NCBI GenBank assembly: GCA_946811185.2
Contig: OX328106.1
Coordinates: forward strand, 42,978,311 to 43,042,310
Direction: 5' to 3'
DNA: 64,000 nt
Source: Hippopus hippopus
Taxonomy: Eukaryota > Mollusca > Bivalvia > Cardiida > Cardiidae
The notes beneath the pieces were generated by a model, which saw nothing but the letters and a program-made list of their open reading frames with translations, ran no database searches and was not told where the DNA came from. Shown one piece after another: positions 54,191-63,389 of this stretch; the stretch's first letter is position 1; each line of letters begins with the position of its first letter. A program made the translations under genes and the position numbers.

Positions 54191-54412
54191 TCAACCCCTA
54201 TCTTGCTCAATAAGTGAAATGAAACTTTCAAGCCCATAGTAAAACCTATAATTATGATATTCTAAAGTTTTTTGGTTTCTTTTTAGGGGGAGAGAACAGC
54301 TCCTTATCGGACAGGGTAGATCCAAGATCAGACTGCACGTTTATTTAGTCTGATCCTGATCTACAAAGTCCACAATCGGTCTTTGAGTCGTGCTTAGCAG
54401 CCTTATGGTTAA
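54191..54412 (+). mobile_element. M3 MITE, full length
   Basis: TCAACCCCTATCTTGCTCAA to GTGCTTAGCAGCCTTATGGT then TAA; core GATCCAAGATCAGACTGCAC / TTAGTCTGATCCTGATCTAC. Confidence 0.82.
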
Positions 54413-54506
54413 TTTTCGGTTTTTCTGGTAAAAAGACATAGACTTGTCTATATAGACATAGACTTGATCTCTGGATGGACACAATCATTAATTCTAGTTC
54501 CTTCTA

Positions 54507-54736
54507 TTTACCCTCTACCGCACAATGCCAACTTTTAACGACCCTGGGAAAGAAGCCTTTTGAAAACATTGTGGGAAAAAGAGAAAATGCTGGTAACCAG
54601 CATTTTCTCCTTTTCCCACAATGTTTTCTACCTTATCAAAGAAAAAAATTCACCATTTGAGCCACATTTAAATTGTCGTCTGTATATGCTTTCAATTTTG
54701 AAAAGGCTAAAATGTTGTCGTCTGGTAAAAGGTTAA
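54507..54736 (-). mobile_element. M1 MITE, full length, near-intact
   Basis: TTTACCCTCTACCGCACAAT to TGTCGTCTGGTAAAAGGTTA A; hairpin AGAAAATGCTGGTAACCAGC with arms to GGGAAAA / TTTTCCC is almost perfect. Confidence 0.9.
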
Positions 54737-55251
54737 GTCAAACTACGTTCTGTCACGCACGGTCTGATCTTGGATGTTCTGATCAGACCACTGTAATTTT
54801 ACAAAAGTTTTGCCAGTTTATACAAACAAACTGTAAATTGTTCATTTAACATCGTGCTGGATATATACTTCTAACCTTTAACCTGCTAAAGGTAGTAGAA
54901 CCCTAATAGAAAACAGCTATTTCCTCTATAATATTATCCTACAAAATTTGCTATTATTAAAAATGAGTATAATTGTGCTACTTTAACCGAGCCACTTTTT
55001 CCTTTTCTTCCTTCCTAGAATTATCATTTTTAAATCTAAAACCACTATATTCTCATTACAAAGGGAGATAATAATTACCTCCCTTTTCTAGAAACTAACA
55101 AAAGTATCAACAAATAATTTCAAGATAGACATCAAAGGAATTTCTGGTCGGTTAAAAATGTGCAAAATTATTATATCAGTATAAATCCTTATTTATTAAC
55201 TATCAAGAAATTTTATTCCATGCTGCACTGGAAGCGTTAGGGGTCTACTAC
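54737..55251. other. Unassigned stretch
   Basis: No repeat or exon recognised. Confidence 0.4.
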
Positions 55252-55443
55252 CTTAAATAAAACTTTCAAGCCGATAGTAAGAACCTGAATGTTGCTATTT
55301 CAAACTGATTTTTGGAGAGAGAAACACATCTCTTTATCAGACAGTTTAGATCCAAGATCAGGCTGTACGTTCTGTGCAGTCCGATTTTGATCAACACTGT
55401 CCACAAAACGCCCTTTTGTCGCGCTTATTAGCCTAAGGGTTAA
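55252..55443 (+). mobile_element. M3 MITE, left end missing
   Basis: AAATAAAACTTTCAAGCCGA TAGTAAG to GCGCTTATTAGCCTAAGGGT then TAA; core GATCCAAGATCAGGCTGTAC / GTGCAGTCCGATTTTGATC. Confidence 0.82.
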
Positions 55444-55479
55444 CCATACAAACAAATTTGAAATTCAGAGTTATAGGCC

Positions 55480-55710
55480 AATCAGCGGCGCTCTGGAAAA
55501 TGGGGGTTGAATGTATCGCCATTCAAACCAAGCAAGTCATCATGATTATAATTATAGTTATGGATCCATATAATCCGCTTTGTCTAACAATCGAATGAAT
55601 AATGAGTTGAACTAGTCCTTTTGACACGAAGAAAATTGACCAATAGCAAAAAGGTTCGATCTAGGTTAGCCTACGCGGACAGCGGACAGCGCAGTCCGTT
55701 ATCCACCTTG
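55480..55710 (+). mobile_element. M2 MITE, worn
   Basis: CGCTCTGGAAAATGGGGGTT, AAGCAAGTCATCATGATT, GTTATGGATCCATA, AGAAAATTGACCAATAGCAA; the right side (GCGGACAGCGGACAGCGCAG) has a small local duplication and then stops. Confidence 0.65.
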
Positions 55711-55796
55711 TTTTAAACGGCCCATTACCGTAATATCTATGACTGACAATTTGGTTCACCGTTGTAAATACAAAAATTAAACCTGTAAACCAAGAA

Positions 55797-56030
55797 GGGG
55801 GTGCTGCGTGGCTTAGTGGCAAAGTGTAGGATTCATGATCTGGAGGCCTCGGGTTCGAGCCTCAACTAGATCCATGAGTTTTTCGTGGGAGTGCTCTTGG
55901 GCAAGTCACTTAAGTGCCCCAGTCTTGAACTGACCAAACTCAGGAAGTGTATGAATGTGTGAGCTGTCGCCATGATATGACTGAAATACTTTTGAAAGCG
56001 GCGTAAAACACCATTTTAGTCAATCAATAT
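55797..56030 (+). mobile_element. tRNA-derived SINE S2
   Basis: Head GTGCTGCGTGGCTTAGTGGC (A box) and CCTCGGGTTCGAGCCTCAAC (B box) about 50 bases apart. Body GAGTGCTCTTGGGCAAGTCA, tail GATATGACTGAAATACTTTT GAAAGCGGCGTAAAACACC and TCAATCAATAT. The head resembles a tRNA over its first ~65 bases but has no acceptor pairing, so it is not a tRNA gene. Confidence 0.8.
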
Positions 56031-56072
56031 AACCTGCTCTGTCATTAGGTAAAGTCCCTTTAACTATTTTAT

Positions 56073-56108
56073 CACGTGACTGTAATTATTTTGACGTTGC
56101 GCGGGAAA
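56073..56108 (+). promoter_or_regulatory. E-box and E2F-like sites upstream of candidate gene
   Basis: ATCACGTGAC (palindromic CACGTG E-box) at about 56072-56080 and GCGCGGGAAA (complement of the E2F consensus TTTCCCGCGC) at 56099-56108, about 225-260 bases before the ATG at 56333. They sit in the only sizeable repeat-free, CpG-rich stretch near that exon, so a proximal promoter is likely. This is motif reading only. Confidence 0.35.
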
Positions 56109-56332
56109 AGACCTGAGTTAACCCATATGCCTCAGTGACTAGGGATGCTGGAAATCATGGCATAATATCGAAGCGTGTGTGGGGGTTAGCGAGTCAGATA
56201 ATTTGAGAGGAACTCTCCAAAATGTTAGTGTCTGACGGAGCTGGTCTTTGGATATCTGATTTATTCGTGCTATAAATTTCGGACTAACGGATGTAGGCCT
56301 GTTTTTGTTGTGCCTGTAAATTTGTTTGAATT

Positions 56333-56428
56333 ATGGAAGGCTTTCACGGCACCACAATTTTTGACGTCGCACAAGACGCTAGTCAGGTGGCGTCAGCTGT
56401 TCATTCGGATAGATTTTATCGAAGGAAT
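56333..56428 (+). CDS. Candidate first coding exon of an unidentified gene
   Basis: ATG with A at -3 and G at +4 opens 32 codons that read MEGFHGTTIFDVAQDASQVA then SAVHSDRFYRRN, and stop exactly at a consensus donor AAT/GTAAGT (phase 0). The 270 bases upstream are unusually CpG-containing and repeat-free for this window and hold E-box and E2F-like sites. Codon usage looks coding (GTC, GCG, TCG, CGA used). Downstream exons were not identified and the product was not recognised. Confidence 0.5.
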
Positions 56429-56531
56429 GTAAGTGACAACGAATTTAGAATTTTTCGTAGAACTGCAACTTTTAAATAACGTTAGGGCTATATAGAATGT
56501 AGATCGACATTTTAATACCAGAAAAAATGCT

Positions 56532-56740
56532 TTAACCCTTAGAATGCAAGGCGCGACTCTCTGACCTTTTGCGGACAGTGTAGATCAACATCAGACTGCA
56601 CAGAACGTGCAGTCTGATCTTTGATCTACACTGTCCGATAAGGACATAGTTTTCCCAAAGAATCATCTTTGAAATAGCAAATTTTGGGTTTTTATCCAAG
56701 GCTTAAAAGTTTTATTTCACTTATCTAGCAGGATTTATAG
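56532..56740 (-). mobile_element. M3 MITE with near-perfect core
   Basis: TTAACCCTTAGAATGCAAGG CGCGACTC at the left; core GTGTAGATCAACATCAGACT GCACAGAACGTGCAGTCTGA TCTTTGATCTACACTGTCC; then TTTCACTTATCTAGCAGG. A lone core follows at 56795-56855. Confidence 0.88.
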
Positions 56741-56871
56741 GTAGATGTACATCCCATCTCCAAAGTGTAGGTTGGTCAGAATGACACACAATCGAGCTAT
56801 GTAGATCCAAGGTCAGACTGCATATTTATGAAGTCTGATCATGACCTGAACTGTTCAGTTAGGAAAGTAAT

Positions 56872-57246
56872 GTAACTCTTTACCAAACGGCAAAATTGTA
56901 GACTTGTGGAAATTGAAAACATTTGCAGACAACATATTAAAATGCGGTGCAAGTAATGGCATTTGTTCTGAACTGGTTAAAAAAACACAGTGGGAAAAGA
57001 AGAAACTGCTAGTGACCAGCTTTTTCTTCTTTTCCCATAATCTTTTCAAAAGCCTTCTTCCTCAGGGTTGCTAAAACTCAGGGTTGTATGGTAAAGGGTT
57101 AAGACGAATGAAAGCAAACTTTTTACCAGGAAAACAACCCTTTGAAAGACAGCTGTTGGAAACATAATGTGGAAAAGGAGAAAATGCTGGTAACCAGCAA
57201 TATTTGCATCCTCTTTAAGGGAAAATTCCATCATTTGAGCTACATT
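56872..57246. mobile_element. M1 full copy and M1 fragment
   Basis: 56872-57102 forward: GTAACTCTTTACCAAACGGC to GTATGGTAAAGGGTTAA, hairpin changed to AAACTGCTAGTGACCAGCTT. 57117-57246 reverse: TTTTTACCAGGAAAACAACC, GGAAAAGGAGAAAATGCTGG TAACCAGCA, then only part of the right half. Confidence 0.82.
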
Positions 57247-57613
57247 CAAGGGCACAGTAGTGGTCAAAAGTAAACAATGCAGGTTTTAAAATGAATTAAA
57301 ATTTAAACCAGAAACCATCTAAAGGTATGGAAATTATTGTTATGATAACAATTTGTTATTGTACGATTGGTCCAAGTGTTAGTCACTGGCAGAGAAGTGA
57401 ACTCAAAAGTTGGCAAGTTGCTCTGTGTCTTGTTTACTTTTTACCTGGTTTTAAAATTTATTTTCCTGCTAGCTTACTAGCACTTGGACCTACTGAACCA
57501 CAAAAAATTGTTGTCTTCACAATAATTGTTACGCTTTGAAACGCTATAATGTTTTAAATTAAACTGCATTTCAACACCAAAATTGTTTACTTTTGGCCGG
57601 TACTTGGCCTTAG
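57247..57613. mobile_element. Foldback MITE F, copy 2
   Basis: CAAGGGCACAGTAGTGGTCA AAAGTAAACAAT pairs with ATTGTTTACTTTTGGCCGGT ACTTGGCCTT. Shares ATTGGTCCAAGTGTTAGT and TGGCAGAGAA with 50037-50405. Confidence 0.75.
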
Positions 57614-58139
57614 GTTTCTACCTGCAGATGTAGTAGAAACATGGGAGGAAAAGGAAGATATCCTCTCTGAATGAAAGGCAAAACTTCTAAGGGTGCAGGA
57701 GCTATAATTCCTTGTAACAAGTGATTGCTACTTTTCCAGTTTGCATTTAGGCTCAAAAGTAATGAGGCAGAGAAAATCATATTAAACAAATTGAAAATTA
57801 AAAATGGATGTTAATTTTATATTGAGTAACTACAATTTGGAAGAAACCAGAAGCCGACGCATAATATGAGTTATGTCCCATTGGAATTAAAAAGAAAGTG
57901 ATACCAAATTTTCACTGACTTCCTCAAGGCTTACAATCTACTTTTGTCAAGTAAATGCAGAGAAGCGGTTTTAATTTTAAAATGAACAATGAGACTGGTT
58001 AGAGAGAGAGAAAGACAGACAGGCAGATGGATGGATGGATGGATGGATGGATCCCAGCAGGAAGCACTTTCAGAAAGGGGGGGATGGAAAAAAAATATGA
58101 GGGTTAGTATCAATCTCGTATATATTTCATAAAACCCCC
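57614..58139. other. Unassigned, with ATGG microsatellite
   Basis: AGACAGACAGGCAGATGGAT GGATGGATGGATGGATGG at about 58013-58050; otherwise nothing recognised. Confidence 0.5.
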
Positions 58140-58960
58140 AATGATTTCTGTCTGCAATGCTAGGAAACATTGTAGAAAAAAGAAGAAAATTGTGGTTATC
58201 AGTATGTTCTTCTTTTTCCACAGTGTTTTCATAAGCTTTTTTCTTCAGGTTCCTTAACACATGGATTTGATTGTAAAGGATTAATTGCTTCTACTGACAG
58301 TTTAGATCAAGATCAGACTGCACAGAACATGACTGTAGGTTGATCTTGGTTCTACACTTAGATATTCGTTCTAAATATTCTTTCCAAACAGTCCTGAGGT
58401 TACAGAATTTTATTCTGCTCTATCCATTTTATTCATAACTTGCACTCTGTGTTTTGGAGCTGCTGGCAGTTTTATTAGGTTAGCAGATTATCCCGTTATC
58501 AGACAACATAATTTTGGAGATCTCTGTATGCAAAGCATTCACAGACACAAATGTGGCTCAAATGATGGTATAGCCTTTAAAAGGGTAGAAAACATTGTGG
58601 ATACAGGAGAAAGTGCTCCTTTTCCCACAATGTTTTCTGAAGCCTTCTTTCTCAGGGTCATTAAAACATGGGATTGTGTGATAAGGGATAATATCTGTAC
58701 TTACCGTTTTAAATTTAACCAAAGATAAAGAGCTAAGTGAAGGAAATCAACATCTTCATGCAGAAACACTCGAATATTGAAGTTTTAAGATTGCGTTCTC
58801 ACAAAAATTGAAGATTTAAGATTAAATAGCAAACATTTCTCAAGAAATATTTGACAGAGTACATCCAAGATCAGACTGCACAGTCTCTGCTGTCTGATCT
58901 TGATCTTCACTGTTCAAATAGAGCTACTAAAGTCTTGCTTGGCTTTTTAAGGGTTTAATA
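58140..58960. mobile_element. M1 copies and M3 cores
   Basis: M1 58140-58284 (right part, worn); M3 core 58300-58360 (AGATCAAGATCAGACTGCAC AGAACATG); M1 58490-58692 forward, reduced hairpin, GTGTGATAAGGGATAA end; M3 right part 58855-58960 with core CCAAGATCAGACTGCACAGT and CTTTTTAAGGGTTTAA end. Confidence 0.7.
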
Positions 58961-59084
58961 TTGATTCTCTGCAGACCTCTAGATTTACAGACAAGATATT
59001 CTTTTTCCCTGGCAATAGTTTTTAGTGCTAGATGCTAGTCTCTTTCTGTAACAGAATTATGTTCTCTTGTGTACCAGATTTTAG

Positions 59085-59505
59085 AGTTAACCCTTTTCCT
59101 CACAAGCCTGTGTTTTAATCCTTAGAGGACCGAATAGACCCAACAAACATTTTCAGTCAAGTAATAATACCAAAACAATCATAATTTCAAGGTTGCTATT
59201 GTCTGAAAATTTTCAGCAAAGCGGACAGTGTAGATCAAAGATCAGGCTGCATATTTTTGTGCAGCCTAATCTTGATCTCCACTGGCCAACAATACTTGTG
59301 AAGCGCCCATTAAACCTAACAGACCTTTTCCATCTAGTAATAATTCCCAAACAATCATCATCTCAAGGGATTTTTTGTCTGTCGTATTGCAGCAAAGCGG
59401 ACAGTGTAGATCAAAGATCAGCCTGCTCATTTTTTGCAGTCTGATCTTAATCTGCACTGACCGCAAAGGTAACAATAGTTGTGAAAGTCCTTTTAATGGT
59501 TAATT
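59085..59505. repeat. M3-related pair with CAGCAAAGCGGACAGTG units
   Basis: Two tandem units each contain CAATCAT.AT.TCAAGG, TTGTCTG, CAGCAAAGCGGACAGTGTAG ATCAAAGATCAG and its returning arm (59215-59290 and 59395-59465), then AAAGGTAACAATAGTTGTGA. A subfamily of M3 with a different outer body, also matching 15780-15900. Confidence 0.65.
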
Positions 59506-59589
59506 GCTCCTGTTATTAGCTATTTTAGAAGGAGATTCAGCTGAGTTCTCTGCTGCACCTTTGTTTTCAAAGGTAATGAGTTGACACCT

Positions 59590-59830
59590 TACCCTTTACA
59601 GAAATATTTTAAGCTTGTCCAAATTGAAAGCATTTGCAGACAATATCAAATAGGTCCCATATGGTAAGATTTGTCTCTAAAAGGGTAGAAAACATTGTGG
59701 GGAAAGGAGAAAATGCCAGCTGGTTACGGGTAATTTCTCCTTTTCCCACGATGTTTTCAAAAGCCTTCTCCAAACCAGAGGAAAAAGGTTTTTAAAACAT
59801 TATGGGAACAGGAAACAGAAGGTGCTAGAA
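59590..59830 (+). mobile_element. M1 MITE, right end replaced
   Basis: CTTACCCTTTACAGAAATAT ... GGGGAAAGGAGAAAATGCCA ... CTTTTCCCACGATGTTTTCA AAAGCC, then a reverse-type piece CCAGAGGAAAAAGGTTTTTA AAACATTATGGGAACAGG. Confidence 0.65.
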
Positions 59831-60074
59831 AATGTTTATACTTTAGACCCCTAAAAAAGCCAAAATTGTCTACTTGACAAGCAATAGAGTTAAACATGTG
59901 GTATATGAGCTGTACTCATCCAGGCTGTTTTGAAGGGGGGGTAGGGTAGTGGAGGGTCCTAGTTACTTAGTCGTATTTTTCTCTAAGACTTGATTATAAA
60001 AAAAAAAAAATCATTTTCTAAAATCTTGAATTACAAAATCTAGCAGAACACCTCGAAAAAAGTCAACCTTATTT

Positions 60075-60440
60075 GGTTAACAGTGTAGGTCAGAGATCAG
60101 ACAGCACAGAATGTGCACTCTGATCTTGATCTACACTTTCCACAAAAGCTTTGTGTGTCATCTAATGTTAGTAAAGGGTAACTATTGAGCTATATCCACC
60201 CATAGTATTCAAGGTCCTGATTAGCCTAATTATGTAGCCATGATTTTCCCTGTAAGACTCAATTATCAATAACATAGGTACAAGTTGTATTATTACTTGA
60301 TTACCAACTTCAACAACCTTGTCCATTATTTACTTTCAGAGTGCCAACTGTATCAGAACTATAGTTGTTATTGCAATAAAGATCAAGATCAGGCTGCAAA
60401 GAAAGTGCATTTTGATCTTTGATCTACACCATCTACTAGA
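60075..60440. repeat. Two M3 cores
   Basis: 60082-60145: GTGTAGGTCAGAGATCAGAC AGCACAGAATGTGCACTCTG ATCTTGATCTACAC. 60380-60432: AAGATCAAGATCAGGCTGCA ... TTTTGATCTTTGATCTACAC. Confidence 0.75.
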
Positions 60441-60469
60441 ATCTGGTATGTAATATTTTCCAACAAGAA

Positions 60470-60822
60470 CAGATTGATTGATTGATTGATTGATTGACTG
60501 ATTGATTGATTGGTTGATTGTATGGTCTTTAATGCCATTTTCAACATTATTTCAGTTATATCGCGGTGGCCAGTACACCTATCCATGCTTTCCTAGAGTT
60601 TCTGTTACTAATACTCTGCACAATATTCTTTCCAAGCCTCTGGCTGCTTTCCTACATAACCACCGTCAAAACAATGATCAGCAGTGAGAGAGGAATGAAC
60701 CTTGTTGCAATGACTATCATCAATCCTCGGAAAAAATTTGGCCAAGCCTGGCATCGAACCAGTGTCCTCCTGTTCTCAAGTCCTGTATGTCAATGACTGA
60801 GCTACTGGGGCTCTGCCTGACA
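60470..60822 (-). mobile_element. SINE S1, most complete copy, with ATTG tail
   Basis: Minus strand: AGAGCCCCAGTAGCTCAGTC (A box), GAACAGGAGGACACTGGTTC GATGCCAGGC (B box, 60750-60760 region), AGGATTGATGATAGTCATTG, GTTATGTAGGAAAGCAGCCA, ACTGGCCACCGCGATATAAC TGAAATAATGTTGAAAATGG CATTAAAGACC, then (AATC)n at 60470-60520. Confidence 0.85.
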
Positions 60823-60984
60823 AGAACAGCCTCACAGGTTTAACCCCTATACAAAGAATTTATAATTATCGCCCTAGTATGGCCAGCTTTTTCAACACAT
60901 TGTAGTAAAACTTAAGTTTTGGCTAAAGATGTTTTCGGTCATAATTATTTTTTTCTAAGGTATCAGCAATTACGGTAACACTGT

Positions 60985-61205
60985 ATCAGTAAACAAAACT
61001 TCAGACTTGTTCAAATTGAAGCATTTGCAGGAGACAAGTTAAATGATGCTCATACCAGGAAAGTTGTCTGTGAAAGGGTAGAAAACATTGACGAAAAAGG
61101 ATAGAAATTCTCCTTACCTGCATTTTCTTCTTTTCCCACATTGTTTTCAAAGGCATCTTTTCTCAAGGTCTTTAAAGGATATTATTGTTTGGTAACAGGT
61201 TGGAT
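60985..61205 (+). mobile_element. M1 MITE, worn
   Basis: GTAAACAAAACTTCAGACTT to ATTGTTTGGTAACAGGTTG; hairpin region AAATTCTCCTTACCTGCATT. Confidence 0.6.
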
Positions 61206-61314
61206 AACATTACATAATTAATATAGACATGTTCTTCTTGGAAAATGGACTCAAATTTTGCAAATGATACAAGGTTTTTTTACCCAAAATATTAAAAAAA
61301 AAATAAAGATAAAT

Positions 61315-61380
61315 TTCAGATCAAGGGATCAGTCTACATGTTTTGGTGTATGTGTTCTTTGATCTTGATCTGCATGTACT
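61315..61380. repeat. M3 core, degenerate
   Basis: CAGATCAAGGGATCAGTCTA CATG ... GTGTTCTTTGATCTTGATCT GCATG. Confidence 0.45.
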
Positions 61381-61389
61381 CAGTTTGTA

Positions 61390-61618
61390 TTAACTCTTAC
61401 CACACAATCCTTAATTTTTACAGATATGAGGAGGAAGGCTTTTGAAGACATTGTGGGAAAAGGAGAAAATGCTGGTAATCAGCATTTTTCTCCTCTTCCA
61501 ACCATGTTTTCTACCCTACTAAAGACAAATTCCATCATTTGAGCCACACTTTTTTTGTTGCCTGAAAATGCTTTCAATTTGGTTAAGTCTAAAATTTTGT
61601 CATGAAGTATAGAGTTAA
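61390..61618 (-). mobile_element. M1 MITE, full length
   Basis: TTAACTCTTACCACACAATC to TTTGTCATGAAGTATAGAGT TAA; hairpin GGAGAAAATGCTGGTAATCA GCATTTTTCTCC. Confidence 0.85.
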
Positions 61619-61869
61619 CAACTATAGCTTTGCCCATCTCTTTATGTTGTTCAGTATCTTGTTTCCACTGTACAACATGCATACCCGTATGTTGTAATAC
61701 ATGGATCCTGTTTGATACGCTGGATTGGTATTAGCTGAGGAATTTTATCTCATTGATAGTAATGATGATCTACATCCAGCCGTTCCCAGTGAAATCTCAC
61801 TGACTTTTATCTTGTATTATCAGTTTTATAGGATTGCCATAAAATTACTAGCAAAATCATCTAAAATTT

Positions 61870-62132
61870 GAGCCATGCTCTGGCAAAAGGGGGCTTAATG
61901 CATCACTGTGATCCATTGTATCAAGCAAGCCATCACATACTTATGGATCCATAACAGCCAGTTTTTTAAACAACCGACTTAATCATGAGGTAGACTGGTC
62001 CTTGGACATACAAAAAAATTGACCAATAGCGAAAAGTTTCGACCTAGGTCAGCCTGCACGTACTGGACAGGCTAACCTGGATCGATACCTTTCGCAGATG
62101 TATTATGCCCCCTTACCACAGGGCATGACTCA
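61870..62132 (+). mobile_element. M2 MITE, full length
   Basis: GAGCCATGCTCTGGCAAAAG to CCACAGGGCATGACTC; hairpin weakened (GTCAGCCTGCACGTACTGGA CAGGCTAACC). Confidence 0.85.
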
Positions 62133-62157
62133 TTTCTGTATGTGGAGGGTTGGGTGT

Positions 62158-62600
62158 TTAACCCTTAAGCTACTAAGTGCAACTCAAGGCGCTTTTGTGG
62201 CCATTGTAGATTAAGATCAGACTTCACAGAATGTGCAGTCTGATCTTGGATCTACACTGTCCAATAAGAAGACATGTTTCCCCCCAAAATAATTCTTACA
62301 AATTGCAATACATATTTTGGCTCTTTGTTATTGGCTAAAGTTTCATTTCACTTGTTAAGCAGGCTAAGGGTTAACTCTTTACCAAAATTTACAAAATTTT
62401 GGATTTTTCCAATTTCAAAACATTTGTAGACAACAAATTAAATGTAGCACAATGGATGATTTCTGTCCATGATGGGTTAGAAAACATTGTGGGAAAAGGA
62501 GAAAATGCTGTTTACCAGCATTTTCTCCTTTTCCCACTTTGTTTTCAAAAGCCTTATCTTTCAGGATCGTTAAATTTGGAATTGCGTGGTAAACAGTTAA
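62158..62600. mobile_element. M3 and M1 copies sharing one TTAA
   Basis: M3 reverse 62158-62374: TTAACCCTTAAGCTACTAAG ... core TTAAGATCAGACTTCACAGA ATGTGCAGTCTGATCTTGGA ... TTAAGCAGGCTAAGGGTTAA. M1 forward 62371-62600: TTAACTCTTTACCAAAATTT to GCGTGGTAAACAGTTAA, intact hairpin. TTAA 62371-62374 is common. Confidence 0.9.
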
Positions 62601-62869
62601 TGTTTCTTTGTAATACAATATACGGATAATTTTGTTATGTGATGGCTTTGTAATGCAATATACCACGCAAGTTGTCTCAGAATATGGATCCAATTTGTGT
62701 AGAAACCAGCTGAGTCATGAGGTTAATTTTATAGTCCTTTGACACACAGAAAATTAAATACCAAAAGCAAAAAGTTGTGACTGAGGTAAGCCAGCTTGGA
62801 CCTCGACTCCAAAAGAAATCCTTTCACAAGAGCAATATGTATGAGCGTGTAATTTGTTATCTGCAATGC

Positions 62870-63150
62870 ATTATGGCCTTGCTTGGTAGCTCAGTTGGTA
62901 AGGCACAAGGCTTGAAACCAGGTGGTAGCTGGTATGAATCCACAGCTTTGCCAAGCGCTTTCTGAGGATTCATCTCTCACTGCTGTTCATTGTTTTTACA
63001 CTGGTTATGTTGGACAGCAGCCAGTGGCTTTGGAAGAATGTTATGTGGAGTACTGGTAAAAGAAACTCCAAGAAAGCATGGTTAAGTGCACTGGCCACTG
63101 TGATATAAATGAAATACATGTACTATTAAAAATGGAGTTAAACACTGCAA
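62870..63150 (+). mobile_element. SINE S1, plus orientation
   Basis: GGCCTTGCTTGGTAGCTCAG TTGGTAAGGC (good A box), GGTGGTAGCTGGTATGAATC C (weak B box), GGATTCATCTCTCACTGCTG, GGTTATGTTGGACAGCAGCC AGTGGC, GTACTGGTAAAAGAAACTCC, tail TGATATAAATGAAATACATG and ACAAAC repeats. Confidence 0.8.
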
Positions 63151-63212
63151 ACAAAGAAACAAACACACAAACAAAATGTGCCTCGTGGAAAAAAAGCTGT
63201 CATTATGTATAT

Positions 63213-63345
63213 GAGCCACGCTCTGAAAAAAGGGAGTTTAATGCATCTTCGTAAAATCCATCCTTTCTTACAACTGAATGAATCACAAGGTAGACTTGTC
63301 ACTGGATATGTAGAAAATTGACCAATAGCAGAAAGTCTTGATCTA
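63213..63345 (+). mobile_element. M2 MITE fragment
   Basis: GAGCCACGCTCTGAAAAAAG GGAGTTTAATGCATCTTCGT, GAATGAATCACAAGGTAGAC, GTAGAAAATTGACCAATAGC AGAAAGT; then an M3 half core (GTGCAGTCTGACTTATGATC). Confidence 0.7.
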
Positions 63346-63389
63346 GAATGTGCAGTCTGACTTATGATCCACATTGTCTGATATGGTTA

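Noticed and set aside
55801..55870. Possible tRNA gene
   Set aside because: A and B boxes are present, but there is no acceptor-stem pairing and the sequence continues into a SINE body with the shared tail.
829..62600. CRISPR-like array of regularly repeated M1 palindromes
   Set aside because: Spacing is irregular, orientation mixed, units ~230 bp with TTAA duplications, and the gene has introns; this is a eukaryotic MITE family.
940..62640. Many 60-120-codon open frames with phrases like VENIVGKGENAGYQHFLLFPQCF
   Set aside because: They are translations of the M1 hairpin region, repeated in both orientations and different frames. The recurrence reflects the DNA repeat, not a protein family.
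62880..62945. Possible tRNA gene on the plus strand
   Set aside because: Same reason: collinear with SINE S1 copies elsewhere in the window.
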